Origin: an uncultured Bacteroides sp.
GTDB taxonomy: Bacteria > Bacillota > Clostridia > Lachnospirales > Lachnospiraceae
Direction of reading: 5' to 3'
Length of the DNA: 64,000 bases
Assembly (NCBI GenBank): GCA_945913015.1
Contig: CAMECH010000007.1
Location: 1 to 64,000, forward strand
How positions within the stretch are numbered: position 1 is the first letter of the stretch; the number at the start of each line of letters is the position of its first letter. The translations under genes were made by a program, and so were the position numbers. Under the pieces are notes generated by a model. The model had not been told where the DNA came from, ran no database searches, and saw only the letters and a program-made list of their open reading frames with translations. Shown piece by piece: positions 46,149 to 56,017 of the stretch.

Positions 46149-47378
46149 ATGAAAGAAAAAGTTATTCTTGCTTACTCAGGTGGTCTTGACACCACTGCAA
46201 TCATTCCTTGGCTTAAGGAAAATTTCGATTATGAAGTTATCTGTGTCTGTGCTGACTGCGGTCAGGACGAAGAACTTGATGGTCTTGAAGAAAGAGCTTT
46301 AAGCTGCGGTGCTTCTAAGTTATACATTGAAGACCTGACTGATATATTTGCAGATGAATATATTGTTCCATGTGTTCAGGCTCACGCCGTATACGAAGAC
46401 AAATATCTTCTTGGTACTTCAATGGCAAGACCTGCAATTGCCAAGAGACTTGTTGAAATTGCACGTAAGGAAGGCGCTACTGCTATCTGCCACGGTGCAA
46501 CAGGTAAGGGTAATGACCAGATTCGTTTTGAGCTTGGAATCAAGGCTTTAGCTCCTGATCTTAAGATTATTGCAGCATGGAGAAATGACAAGTGGACACT
46601 TCAGTCACGTGAAGATGAAATCGAGTACTGCAGACAGCATGGAATTAATCTTCCGTTCTCAGCTGATAACAGCTACAGCCGTGACCGTAACTTATGGCAC
46701 ATAAGCCATGAAGGTCTTGAACTGGAAGACCCTGCCAACGAGCCAAACTTTGACCATCTCCTTGTACTTGGCAACAGCCCTGAGAAGGCACCTGATGAAG
46801 GCGAATATGTAACAATGACATTTGAAAAGGGTATTCCTACTTCTGTTAATGGCAAGAAGATGAAGGTAGCTGATATCATCCGTGAGCTTAATAAGCTTGG
46901 CGGAAAGCATGGTATCGGTATTATTGATATCGTTGAGAACCGTGTTGTAGGTATGAAGTCACGCGGTGTTTATGAGACTCCGGGCGGAACAATTCTTATG
47001 GAAGCTCATCAGCAGCTTGAAGAATTAATTCTTGACCGCGATACATATACAATGAAGAAGGATATCGGCAACAAGTTTGCTGATGTTGTTTACGAAGGCA
47101 AGTGGTTCACTCCTCTTCGTGAAGCTCTTCAGGCTTTCATCGAATCAACACAGCAGTATGTTACAGGTGAGGTTAAGTTCAAGCTCTACAAAGGCAACAT
47201 CATCAAAGCCGGTACAACATCACCATATTCACTTTATAATGAATCAATTGCTTCATTTACAACAGGTGACCTGTATGACCACCACGACGCTGAAGGTTTT
47301 ATCAACCTCTACGGTCTGTCATGCAAGGTAAGAGCCATGAAGCATCAGGAAATCGAGAAGAATAAGAACAATGGCTAA
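46149..47378 (+). CDS. argG: Argininosuccinate synthase
   Basis: About 409 residues, with the ATP pyrophosphatase loop [36 protein letters not shown], and [20 protein letters not shown]. It joins citrulline and aspartate with ATP. Divergent from argCJBD. The ATG at 46149 follows GGAGGATTTTGTA; the tracked start at 46134 contains the ribosome site itself. argH, its usual partner, is not next to it. Confidence 0.96.
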   Translation: MKEKVILAYSGGLDTTAIIPWLKENFDYEVICVCADCGQDEELDGLEERALSCGASKLYIEDLTDIFADEYIVPCVQAHAVYEDKYLLGTSMARPAIAKRLVEIARKEGATAICHGATGKGNDQIRFELGIKALAPDLKIIAAWRNDKWTLQSREDEIEYCRQHGINLPFSADNSYSRDRNLWHISHEGLELEDPANEPNFDHLLVLGNSPEKAPDEGEYVTMTFEKGIPTSVNGKKMKVADIIRELNKLGGKHGIGIIDIVENRVVGMKSRGVYETPGGTILMEAHQQLEELILDRDTYTMKKDIGNKFADVVYEGKWFTPLREALQAFIESTQQYVTGEVKFKLYKGNIIKAGTTSPYSLYNESIASFTTGDLYDHHDAEGFINLYGLSCKVRAMKHQEIEKNKNNG

Positions 47379-47955
47379 TGGAATCGCAACAGAAAACATC
47401 ATGAATTTAAATGAAATCAGGCAGCAGACAATATCTGTTGCCTGTGAGCTTTTTGAGGCGGCGCATCCGGAAAAAGATGATATTCTTGTGGTAGGCTGCT
47501 CTTCCAGCGAAGTTGCAAAACACCGCATCGGTACTTTCTCCAGCGAAGAGATTGGAAGTACAATTTTCAAAGCTCTTCTTGAAGTATGCCAAAAGAACGG
47601 AATCTTTCTCGCAGCACAATGCTGTGAGCATCTGAATCGCGCCCTGATAATTGAAAAGTCCTGTGCAAAGCTGTACAGGCTTCCAATAGTTAATGTCCGG
47701 CCTCAGTTAAAGGCAGGCGGTTCATTTGCAACCGCAGCATTTAATAATTTCGCCGCCCCCGTTGCCGTAGAAAGCATACAAGCAAATGCCGGCATAGATA
47801 TCGGCGATACTCTTATAGGAATGCACCTTGCTCCTGTAGCCGTACCAGTGCGTACAGCTACTGCTTCCATAGGCAGTGCCCACGTTGTATGCGCCCGTAC
47901 ACGTGCCAAATATATCGGTGGAGAACGTGCCTGCTATAACGAAGCTCTTATGTAA
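47371..47955 (+). CDS. UPF0340 (TIGR01440/YwlG-like) family protein
   Basis: About 194 residues. The family pattern is clear: [61 protein letters not shown] and [12 protein letters not shown]. The function is not known; the conserved Cys and Ser residues suggest a ligand or metal site. It overlaps the argG end by eight bases, so it is co-transcribed with argG. Start uncertain: the ATG at 47371 lacks a good ribosome site and the ATG at 47401 is an alternative. Confidence 0.8.
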   Translation: MANGIATENIMNLNEIRQQTISVACELFEAAHPEKDDILVVGCSSSEVAKHRIGTFSSEEIGSTIFKALLEVCQKNGIFLAAQCCEHLNRALIIEKSCAKLYRLPIVNVRPQLKAGGSFATAAFNNFAAPVAVESIQANAGIDIGDTLIGMHLAPVAVPVRTATASIGSAHVVCARTRAKYIGGERACYNEALM

Positions 47956-47976
47956 TAAATATCATACACAAAATAA

Positions 47977-48030
47977 AATCCGGTCACGGCCCTGAAATTC
48001 TTTATTGAACTTCAAAGCTGTAACCGGATT
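47977..48030. terminator. Bidirectional terminator between UPF0340 gene and mscS
   Basis: AATCCGGT pairs with ACCGGATT, with T-rich sequence outside on both strands, between convergent genes. Confidence 0.7.
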
Positions 48031-48033
48031 CTT

Positions 48034-48852
48034 TTAATCCTGTTTTACATGCACATCAAGCTGGTTAAATGGTATCTCAATACCGTTTTCATCAAATATT
48101 TCCTTGTATTTTTCAAGCAGACTGAATCTTAAATTCCAATAATTGGATGTATCCACCCAATTTCTTGTCTCAAGTGTAATACAGCTTGAATCAAGACTTT
48201 TGACAATCACAGTTATCTCTCTGTCTTTCAGTACCATATCCTGCGCATTTATAACATCAGTAAGAAGCTGTTTAGCCTTTTTAATGTCTGAATTATAGCT
48301 TATGCCAATCTGGATATCAAGACGCCTTACAGGCTGTGAGCCTACATTTACAATACTCGAATTGGAAAGTGTTCCGTTCGGAATTGTAACTGATTTGTTA
48401 TCAATTGTGATTAGCTTTGTATAAAGCAAATCAATTGCGGTAACCGTTCCTTCAAGTCCGCCGGAAACAATATAATCACCAATCACAAACGGCTTAAACA
48501 GAAGTATAAGTATTCCTCCTGCAAAATTGGAAAGGCTTCCCTGAAGTGACATACCGATGGCAATACCTGCTGAACCAAGCACTGCAATAAGTGATGTTGT
48601 CTCAAATCCGAGTATGTCCACAATCATTATCGCCAAAATCACATTGCCGGTAAATCTGGCAAGTGAAATTGAAAACTTTATAACACCTGCATCCAGACTA
48701 CTCCTGCCTAACGCACGTTCAAGCAGTTTAATTATATACTTGATAAGCTTTTTGCCTACAACCCATACTATAAGTGCAGTAATAATCGCAGCCACAGTTC
48801 CTGCACACCATGTTAAAAACTGCTGCAGCAATAATTCCAATTGTTTCATCAA
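48034..48852 (-). CDS. mscS: MscS-family mechanosensitive channel
   Basis: A 272-residue small-conductance channel. Three membrane helices lead to the pore helix and beta domain block LIAVLGSAGIAIGMSLQGSLSNFAGGILILLFKPFVIGDYI, followed by GTVTAIDLLYTKLITIDNKSVTIPNGTLSNS. Opens under membrane tension to release solutes after osmotic downshock. It lies 24 bases downstream of glgB, a pairing without evident metabolic logic but probably one transcript. Confidence 0.93.
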   Translation of the reverse strand: MMKQLELLLQQFLTWCAGTVAAIITALIVWVVGKKLIKYIIKLLERALGRSSLDAGVIKFSISLARFTGNVILAIMIVDILGFETTSLIAVLGSAGIAIGMSLQGSLSNFAGGILILLFKPFVIGDYIVSGGLEGTVTAIDLLYTKLITIDNKSVTIPNGTLSNSSIVNVGSQPVRRLDIQIGISYNSDIKKAKQLLTDVINAQDMVLKDREITVIVKSLDSSCITLETRNWVDTSNYWNLRFSLLEKYKEIFDENGIEIPFNQLDVHVKQD

Positions 48853-48875
48853 CTGCTATTCACTCCTTCCCAAAA

Positions 48876-51296
48876 CTACTTTGTCGTCTTTGGAGGTATC
48901 TTCAGCTTTGGCTTAGACGTTGTTTTAGAACCTGACTTTGCTCCCCCTGTCTTTCTTACAGTGCGCTTCTTTTCTTCAAGTGCCTCAGCTTCTTTCTCAA
49001 GGCGCTTTGCCTCTTCTAAAAGCTTCTTTGCCTCAGCTCGTTTCTGTCTTGCGGCTTTTTCCTTCTTTGCATTTTCAATTGTTAAAAGCTCGCTGTCAGT
49101 GTATGGTATACATCTGAATACGGCAATTCCAAGCGGAGGAACCGTAATATTAACAGAATTGTCACGTCCGTCACATTCGCTTTCTTCTGAATTTCTGACT
49201 CTCGGATTGATGTTGCCGTCACCGCCGAATTCTTTGGCATCACTGTTAAATATTTCCTTACATTTTCCCGCAAACGGCATTCCGACTTTATAATTCTTCC
49301 TGACAACAGGTGTAAAGTTTGCAACAACCATAAGCGTGGCACCATCGGAAGCTTTTCTTAAAAATACCAGAACAGTCTCATTTGCCGAGAAATTATTAAT
49401 CCACTCAAATCCTTCCGGCACATAATCAAGTTCATGCAGTTCAGGATTATTTTTGTAGAGTTCATTCAGTGCTTTTACGTACTCCTGCATCTGCTTATGC
49501 TTTGGAATCTCTGTCAGATTCCACTGAATCTCCCTGTCCTCGCTCCACTCGTCATACTGTGCAAAATCCTGTGCCATAAACAGAAGCTTCTTTCCCGGAT
49601 GTGTAAACATATATCCGTACGCTGCACGAAGATTGGCAAATTTCTGCTTTTCATTGCCCGGCATTTTGCCTATCATTGAGGCTTTTCCATGTACCACCTC
49701 ATCATGTGAGAGCACCAGAATGAAATTTTCGCTGTAATTATATATCATACTGAACGTAAGCTCATTATAGTGAGCCTTGCGGTAAATAGGGTCAAATCGC
49801 ATAAATGACAGGAAATCATTCATCCATCCCATATTCCATTTATAATCAAAGCCAAGGCCATCTTTTACATTGCCCGTAACACATGGCCATGCCGTAGACT
49901 CCTCTGCTATCACCATTGTTGAAAGACCGCGCTTCTTAAAAATGGAATTGAGATGCTTTAAGAACTCAACCGCCTCCAGATTTTCTTTTCCGCCATAAAT
50001 ATTAGGAACCCACTGTCCCGCTGCTCTTCCGTAATCAAGATAAAGCATTGAAGCTACTGCATCAATTCTCAGTCCGTCCGCATGAAATTCCTCAGCCCAC
50101 ATAAGCGCATTTGCTATAAGGAAATTGGAAACCTCCGGTCTTCCATAGTCAAACACAAGCGTTCCCCAGTCAGGGTGCTCCGCCTTTCTCGGGTCCGCAT
50201 ATTCGTAAAGATGGTCTCCGTCAAATCTGGCAAGTCCACATTCATCCTTAGGGAAATGTGCCGGAACCCAGTCAAGAATTACCCCTATGCCATTTGCATG
50301 CAGTTCATTGATAAACCATTTAAAATCCTCAGGCATACCATATCTGCTTGATGGTGCATAGTATCCGGTAACCTGATATCCCCATGATGCGTCATACGGA
50401 TGCTCCATTATGGGCATAATCTCTACATGCGTATATCCCATTTCCCTGACATACTCACATACCATTCCGGCAAGTTCACGGTAATTATAGAATTCGCGGT
50501 TGTCCGAAGGCTTTTTAAATGAGCCAAGATGCAGTTCATATATAGAAGTTGCCTTTTTCTGAATATCCTCGTCATCTCTTGCATCAATCCATTTTTTATC
50601 TGTCCAGTCAAATGTTGTGTCTGCATGTACAATTGATGCCGTGTCAGGACGCATCTGTGCATAAGCAGCATAAGGGTCTGCTTTCATAACACATTTGCCG
50701 TCTTTTTTACGAATCTCATATTTATAAATGTCTCCGACTCCCACTCCCGGAATAAACAGTTCAAACACACCGCTGTCTTTATGCTTCATCATCTGATGAA
50801 TTCTTCCGTCCCAGTTGCAGAAATCTCCGACAACGCTCACTCTTACCGCATTTGGTGCCCACACCGCAAAACGTGTTCCCACCGTACCATTTACAATTTC
50901 AGTATGACTTCCGAGAACCTTCCAGATTTCATAATGAATTCCCGCACTAAATTTCTTAAGTTCACTGTTGCTTATCTGCATAGGAAATGCGTAATCATCC
51001 TGATACTCTTCTATTTTCCCTCTGATATCCTCGCTTATCAGTGTATATGTATGCTTTTTCCTGCCCGGAATAAGTGCTGCAAAATATCCGGCCTCGTCCA
51101 CCTTCTCCATAATATATGTTTTATCTTTTCCGTCAAGCCTTACACGCATTTCACATGCGTCCGGACGGAATGCCTGAACAAGGAAGCCTTCCTTGAGTAA
51201 ATGTCCGCCAAGAAGCTCCTGCGGTGAATCTGTGTCCGAATACACAATACCTTCAATCTCAGGCCAATTCATCAAATTATATAATTTACTGTTCAC
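48876..51296 (-). CDS. glgB: 1,4-alpha-glucan branching enzyme with charged C-terminal tail
   Basis: An 806-residue GH13 branching enzyme, longer than usual (about 630-730). An N-terminal N1-type module (ELLGGHLLKEGFLVQAFRPD) is followed by a CBM48 (TRFAVWAPNAVRVSVVGDFCNWDGR) and the catalytic barrel with HADGLRIDAVASMLYLDYGR (nucleophile Asp), VIAEESTAWPCVTG (acid Glu) and LVLSHDEVVHGKASM. A C-terminal beta domain follows. The last 65 or so residues are an extra Lys/Glu/Ala-rich coiled-coil-like tail (EKAARQKRAEAKKLLEEAKR) ending in TTSKPKLKIPPKTTK. It forms alpha-1,6 branches in glycogen. No other glg gene is adjacent. Confidence 0.93.
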   Translation of the reverse strand: MNSKLYNLMNWPEIEGIVYSDTDSPQELLGGHLLKEGFLVQAFRPDACEMRVRLDGKDKTYIMEKVDEAGYFAALIPGRKKHTYTLISEDIRGKIEEYQDDYAFPMQISNSELKKFSAGIHYEIWKVLGSHTEIVNGTVGTRFAVWAPNAVRVSVVGDFCNWDGRIHQMMKHKDSGVFELFIPGVGVGDIYKYEIRKKDGKCVMKADPYAAYAQMRPDTASIVHADTTFDWTDKKWIDARDDEDIQKKATSIYELHLGSFKKPSDNREFYNYRELAGMVCEYVREMGYTHVEIMPIMEHPYDASWGYQVTGYYAPSSRYGMPEDFKWFINELHANGIGVILDWVPAHFPKDECGLARFDGDHLYEYADPRKAEHPDWGTLVFDYGRPEVSNFLIANALMWAEEFHADGLRIDAVASMLYLDYGRAAGQWVPNIYGGKENLEAVEFLKHLNSIFKKRGLSTMVIAEESTAWPCVTGNVKDGLGFDYKWNMGWMNDFLSFMRFDPIYRKAHYNELTFSMIYNYSENFILVLSHDEVVHGKASMIGKMPGNEKQKFANLRAAYGYMFTHPGKKLLFMAQDFAQYDEWSEDREIQWNLTEIPKHKQMQEYVKALNELYKNNPELHELDYVPEGFEWINNFSANETVLVFLRKASDGATLMVVANFTPVVRKNYKVGMPFAGKCKEIFNSDAKEFGGDGNINPRVRNSEESECDGRDNSVNITVPPLGIAVFRCIPYTDSELLTIENAKKEKAARQKRAEAKKLLEEAKRLEKEAEALEEKKRTVRKTGGAKSGSKTTSKPKLKIPPKTTK

Positions 51297-51400
51297 CAGC
51301 TACCTCCCCTTCTTGATTATTTTAATCAGACATTTGCAAAACTCTGCATTGAGCAGTTACGGTTGTACAAACGTCTTAATATATAATTAATTCAAATATA

Positions 51401-51451
51401 GGGCCTATTATATCGCTCTGTAACAATCACAGAGAAGAGATATACAAGCCC
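51401..51451 (-). other. Hairpin downstream of the esterase gene
   Basis: GGGC/GCCC ends and an inner CTCTGT/ACAGAG stem form an interrupted hairpin just past the esterase stop. It lacks a T run, so terminator function is doubtful. Confidence 0.35.
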
Positions 51452-51465
51452 TAAAATTCTGTTAG

Positions 51466-52329
51466 TTATTCGTAAATAGGTCCGACTGTATTTTCAAGCC
51501 ATGTTTTAAACATATCCGGCCATACACTGCACTCAGGCTGGTACTTCGTACCATCCTTAACATCAGTCTCCTTTGAGCCGAGACCAAGTCCATGATTTCC
51601 CTTAGGGAAAATGTGCAGTTCAAACGGAATATTATTCTCTCTCAATGCATTTGCAAAAAGGAGTGAATTTTCCATTGGTACGGATTCATCCGAAAATGTA
51701 TGCCACATAAATGTCTTTGGAGTGCCTTCGTTGACTCTTTTCTCAAGTGAAACCTTTTCAAGCAATTCATCATGTCTGTCACCGAGCAGTCTCACAAATG
51801 ACATCTTATGAGCCTTCTCTCCCGATGTAAGCACGGAATATCCAAGAAGCATTCCATCCGGACGAATATATGACGGTTCACATTTCAGATAATTCTTTGT
51901 AAAATCAGCAAACTCCTCCTGATTCCAAAGAGTACCGACGCTTGCAGCCACATGGCCTCCTGCCGAAAATCCTGCTATAATAATTTTGTCAGGGTCAATT
52001 CCCCATTCCTGTGAGTGGTCACGAATATACTTCACGGCATATGCAGCTTCATACATAGGGCAAGGATATCCGTTAGGCAGAAGGCTGTATCGCAGCACAC
52101 ACGCATTAAGTCCATAGCTGTTCATACGAATTGCAATAGGTTCAGCCTCTCTTTCAGCAAGATGTCCATATCCGCCACCGGGACATATCAAAATACATGG
52201 TCGTCTTCTTTCACCCTGAATATCCTTCAACTGGTTAAGGATGTATGTAGTAAGCACAGGCACCGAATCATCATGCTGTATTCCAAGTGCATCATAATCA
52301 ATATTAATTAAGATATTTTCGTGTAACAT
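51466..52329 (-). CDS. Alpha/beta-hydrolase esterase (xylan-esterase-like)
   Basis: A 287-residue alpha/beta hydrolase without a signal peptide. It has the oxyanion motif CPGGGYGHLAEREAEP, the nucleophile elbow IIAGFSAGGHVAASVG, the acid region TFMWHTFSDESVPMENS and the His in FPKGNHGLGLG. This pattern is that of the BD-FAE/AxeA-like carbohydrate esterases often seen in gut Firmicutes; the substrate is not established. There is no glycoside hydrolase beside it. GGAGGAATGTACGC precedes the ATG. Confidence 0.82.
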   Translation of the reverse strand: MLHENILINIDYDALGIQHDDSVPVLTTYILNQLKDIQGERRRPCILICPGGGYGHLAEREAEPIAIRMNSYGLNACVLRYSLLPNGYPCPMYEAAYAVKYIRDHSQEWGIDPDKIIIAGFSAGGHVAASVGTLWNQEEFADFTKNYLKCEPSYIRPDGMLLGYSVLTSGEKAHKMSFVRLLGDRHDELLEKVSLEKRVNEGTPKTFMWHTFSDESVPMENSLLFANALRENNIPFELHIFPKGNHGLGLGSKETDVKDGTKYQPECSVWPDMFKTWLENTVGPIYE

Positions 52330-52411
52330 GCGTACATTCCTCCATTCGTATTAATTTTCAGCCGCCGGATAAAGCCACAACTCCCTATTAGCCTGTCTGA
52401 TTAAACAACGG

Positions 52412-53644
52412 TTAAATTTTGTGAATAAATATTCCGCTTCTTAATTTTGGTTCAAACCATGTTGACTTAGGCGGCATAAGCTTTCCCGCGTCTGCGACAT
52501 CAAACAGCTCTGTTATTGATGTCGGATACATTGAAAATGCTATTTTCATATCCTCATGTGTACGTCTCTCAAGTTCTTCAAGTCCACGTATTCCTCCGAC
52601 AAAATCTATTCTTGAATCTGTCTTTGGATTCTTAATTCCAAGCACCGGCTCTAACAGCTCGTTCTGAAGTATCGCCACATCAAGTCCGTCAACAGGATCA
52701 TTTGAACGTATATCCTCATGTGCTGTCAGCTTATACCACTGATTGTCAAGATACATTCCAAACGTATACTTGTTTTCGGGTGCAACCGGTTCGTCTGACT
52801 TAACCACATCAAATTTAGAAGATATTTTGTCAAGAAACTCTTCACCTGTATTTCCGTTCAAATCCTTCACAACTCTGTTATATGGCATTATCATAAGCTG
52901 CTCATCAGGGAAAAGCACTGACAGGAAGTAATTAAACTCTTCCTCACCTGTATATCCCGGATTCTCTTTACGCCTCTTAAGTCCTACCTTATATGCCGAT
53001 GCAGCTCTGTGATGTCCGTCTGCAATGTATATTGACCCAATGCCTGCAAATGCATTTTCAATTTTTGTCACGGCTTCACCGTCTGTAATCTTCCACACTG
53101 TATGTCTGATTCCGTCAGGTGATGTAAAATCATAAAGAGGTGTATTTTCCTTTGTCCTGTTTACTTCAGCATTAATAACCTCGTTAGCCCTGTACGCAAG
53201 GAAAATAGGCCCTGTCTGGGCACTGCAGGTATCTACATGGGTAATTCTGTCGATTTCTTTTTCGGCACGTGTATTTTCATGCTTTTTGATTACATTATTA
53301 CTGTAATCATCTATTGATGCACATGCAACAATTCCCGTCTGTCTACGTCCGTCCATTGTCAGTTCATAAATGTAATATGTTCTGTCATCATCCGTTAAAT
53401 ATGTACCATCCGCCATTGCCTCATCAAGCATTTCTTTAGCTTTCTGATATACCTCCGGTGCATATGTGTCAACAGAATCCGGGAACTGTGTCTCTGCCCT
53501 GTCGATTCTTAAAAATGATAAAGGCTCACGTGCAACCTCGGCACATGCCTCGCTTCTGTTATATACATCATATGGGAGTGCAGCTACTCTTGCAGCTACA
53601 CTCTCATTTGGTCTTACACATTGAAATGGTTTAACTGTTGCCAT
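52412..53644 (-). CDS. DUF1015 family protein linked to serine synthesis
   Basis: A 410-residue DUF1015 protein, with ALPYDVYNRSEA near the start, then IKKHENTRAEKEIDRI and the family signature IYIADGHHRAASAY, then FLSVLFPDEQLMIMPYNRVV. The biochemical role is not established. Its ATG overlaps the serA stop (TAATG), so its synthesis is coupled to serA, and serC lies before that. This supports a function in serine or phosphoserine metabolism. The GHHR motif recalls the ParB/SerK-type fold; that is a weak inference. Confidence 0.85.
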   Translation of the reverse strand: MATVKPFQCVRPNESVAARVAALPYDVYNRSEACAEVAREPLSFLRIDRAETQFPDSVDTYAPEVYQKAKEMLDEAMADGTYLTDDDRTYYIYELTMDGRRQTGIVACASIDDYSNNVIKKHENTRAEKEIDRITHVDTCSAQTGPIFLAYRANEVINAEVNRTKENTPLYDFTSPDGIRHTVWKITDGEAVTKIENAFAGIGSIYIADGHHRAASAYKVGLKRRKENPGYTGEEEFNYFLSVLFPDEQLMIMPYNRVVKDLNGNTGEEFLDKISSKFDVVKSDEPVAPENKYTFGMYLDNQWYKLTAHEDIRSNDPVDGLDVAILQNELLEPVLGIKNPKTDSRIDFVGGIRGLEELERRTHEDMKIAFSMYPTSITELFDVADAGKLMPPKSTWFEPKLRSGIFIHKI

Positions 53645-54807
53645 TACTTCACCACTCTAACCTTAATAACGCCATCAACTGCAGCAAGCTTCTCAACAAC
53701 CGCATCATCAGCCTTATTATCAATATCAAAAAGAGAATATGCATAATCGTTGCGTGACTTATTGGTCATATCAGAAATATTAACGCCTGCGGTTCCGAAT
53801 ACAGCAGTAATATTGCTGATTACTGACGGAATATTCTTATGGCATACCGCAATACGGCCTGCCTTTGTACATACTCCCATATCACATGCAGGATAGTTAA
53901 CCGAATTCTTAATATTACCATTCTCGATAAAATCACGAATCTCATTAACCGCCATCACAGCACAGTTATCTTCTGCTTCCTGTGTAGATGCTCCGAGATG
54001 AGGAAGAACAATTGCATTTTCAAGCTTTACAGACAAAGTATTCGGGAAGTCTGTAACATACTTTTTAACCTTTCCTGCCTTAAGTGCATCAGACATGGCA
54101 CTCTCATCAACAAGGATATCACGTGCGCAGTTGATAACAACAACGCCATCCTTCATCATATTAAATGCATCCTTGTTAATCATACCCTTTGTGCTGTCAA
54201 GCGCAGGAACATGAATTGTAATGAAATCACACTCCCTGTAAATATCCTCAACATTGAAAATATGCTTAACTGCTCTTGAAATGCTCCATGCAGCATTAAC
54301 TGAAAGGTATGGGTCGTATCCGTAAACTTCCATTCCGAGTGCAACTGCAGCATTTGCAACCATTGCACCAATTGCTCCAAGTCCGATAACGCCAAGCTTC
54401 TTACCTTTAATCTCTGTACCGGCAAATGCTTTCTTAGCCTTCTCTGTTGACTTTGCAATATCAGGGTCATCAGCATTTTCCTTAACCCAGTTAACTGCAC
54501 CTATGTAATCACGTGAAGCCATAAGCATGGCAAGTAAAACCTGCTCTTTAACCGCATTTGCATTGGCACCCGGTGTATTGAAAACTACAATACCCTTCTC
54601 AGCGCATTTATCAAGCGGAATATTATTAACACCTGCACCTGCTCTTGCAATAGCAAGAAGTCTTTCAGGCATCTCCATATCATGCATCTTTGCACTTCTT
54701 ACAAGGACGGCATCAGCCTCTTCAAATGAAGCATCCCTGTTATAATCAACTGTAAACAAATCCAAGCCTACGCCGGCAATATTATTAAGACAATTAATAT
54801 TATACAT
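53644..54807 (-). CDS. serA: D-3-phosphoglycerate dehydrogenase
   Basis: A 387-residue D-2-hydroxyacid dehydrogenase. The NAD motif is GVIGLGAIGAMVANAAVALG, the catalytic region includes PALDSTKGMINKDAF and VVINCARDILVDE, and the catalytic His lies in IVLPHLGASTQEAEDN. A C-terminal ACT domain (about residues 318-387; IPSVISNITAVFGTAGVNISDM) is expected to bind serine. First step of serine synthesis. It lies 18 bases after serC. Confidence 0.94.
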   Translation of the reverse strand: MYNINCLNNIAGVGLDLFTVDYNRDASFEEADAVLVRSAKMHDMEMPERLLAIARAGAGVNNIPLDKCAEKGIVVFNTPGANANAVKEQVLLAMLMASRDYIGAVNWVKENADDPDIAKSTEKAKKAFAGTEIKGKKLGVIGLGAIGAMVANAAVALGMEVYGYDPYLSVNAAWSISRAVKHIFNVEDIYRECDFITIHVPALDSTKGMINKDAFNMMKDGVVVINCARDILVDESAMSDALKAGKVKKYVTDFPNTLSVKLENAIVLPHLGASTQEAEDNCAVMAVNEIRDFIENGNIKNSVNYPACDMGVCTKAGRIAVCHKNIPSVISNITAVFGTAGVNISDMTNKSRNDYAYSLFDIDNKADDAVVEKLAAVDGVIKVRVVK

Positions 54808-54825
54808 TGTAATGTAATCCTTTCT

Positions 54826-55911
54826 TTACTTAAGGTTCTCAGCCTCGAACTTCTTCATGAACTCAACAAGCTTCTCAACGCCTTCAATAGGCATTGCATT
54901 GTAAATGCTTGCACGCATACCGCCTACTGTTCTGTGACCCTTAAGGTTCTCAAATCCTGCAGCCTTTGCCTCTGCAACAAATTTTGCATCAAGGTCTGCA
55001 TCACCTGTAACAAACGGAACATTCATAAGTGAACGGTCTTCCTTGCGCACAGTACCCTTGAACAACTTACTCTCATCAAGAAAATCATAAAGGATTTTTG
55101 CCTTCTTCTCATTAAGCTTCTTCATTTCCTCAAGTCCGCCCATTTTCTTAAGCCACTTGAATACTTTACCGCAGATATAGATGCCGTAAGCAGGAGGTGT
55201 ATTATACAGTGACTGTGCGTCGGCATGAATCTTATACTTAAGCATTGTAGGAGTACCCGGAAGTACATCCTCTGTAATAAGGTCCTCACGGATAATAACA
55301 ATTACAACACCTGCAGGTCCTATATTCTTCTGAACACCGCCGTAGATTACACCATACTTTGTGACATCAACAGGCTCTGAAAGGAAACATGATGACACAT
55401 CAGCAACAAGTGTATGTCCCTTTGTATTAGGAAGTGTCTTATACTTCGTACCGTAGATTGTATTATTCTCACAGATATATACATAATCTGCGTCCTCAGG
55501 AATATCCAGATCTGAGCAGTCCGGAATATATGAAAATGTCTTATCTTCTGAAGAAGCAACCTTAACAGCCTCACCATAAATCTGAGCTTCCTGATATGCC
55601 TTCTTAGCCCACTGTCCCGTAACAATATAAGCTGCCTTTTTGTTCTTCATAAGATTCATCGGAATCATTGCGAACTGCTGTGAAGCACCCCCCTGAAGGA
55701 ACAATACCTTATAATTGTCCGGAATATTCATCAGCTCTCTCAAATCAGCTTCCGCTTCTTTGATGATGTTGTCATAAGCCTTTGAGCGATGGCTCATCTC
55801 CATTACTGACATTCCGGTTCCCTTGTAATCCAGCATTTCGTCTGCTGCTTCCTTTAACACCTCTTCCGGCAGAACAGCCGGGCCTGCACTAAAGTTATAA
55901 ACTCTTCCCAC
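54826..55911 (-). CDS. serC: Phosphoserine aminotransferase
   Basis: A 361-residue class V aminotransferase, with VYNFSAGPAVLPEEVLKEA at the start, HRSKAYDNIIKEAE, LFLQGGASQQFAMIPMNL, and the PLP Lys in YGVIYGGVQKNIGPAGVV. It makes phosphoserine from phosphohydroxypyruvate. First gene of serC-serA-DUF1015, with AGGAGG before the ATG and a strong promoter just upstream. No serB phosphatase is in the window. Confidence 0.96.
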   Translation of the reverse strand: MGRVYNFSAGPAVLPEEVLKEAADEMLDYKGTGMSVMEMSHRSKAYDNIIKEAEADLRELMNIPDNYKVLFLQGGASQQFAMIPMNLMKNKKAAYIVTGQWAKKAYQEAQIYGEAVKVASSEDKTFSYIPDCSDLDIPEDADYVYICENNTIYGTKYKTLPNTKGHTLVADVSSCFLSEPVDVTKYGVIYGGVQKNIGPAGVVIVIIREDLITEDVLPGTPTMLKYKIHADAQSLYNTPPAYGIYICGKVFKWLKKMGGLEEMKKLNEKKAKILYDFLDESKLFKGTVRKEDRSLMNVPFVTGDADLDAKFVAEAKAAGFENLKGHRTVGGMRASIYNAMPIEGVEKLVEFMKKFEAENLK

Positions 55912-55947
55912 TTTCTTATCCTCCTAAGATATTGAAAATATAATGCC

Positions 55948-55976
55948 ATTTTATGGCAATGATTTACAAATGTCAA
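55948..55976 (-). promoter_or_regulatory. serC operon promoter
   Basis: On the minus strand, TTGACA (55971-55976), 17 bases, TAAAAT (55948-55953). A small hairpin GCCATAAAATGGC overlaps the -10. No T-box or riboswitch fold is seen in the short leader. Confidence 0.7.
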
Positions 55977-56017
55977 ATACTCTTTACATGCTATTTACTT
56001 TAGCACGTTTTAATGAA

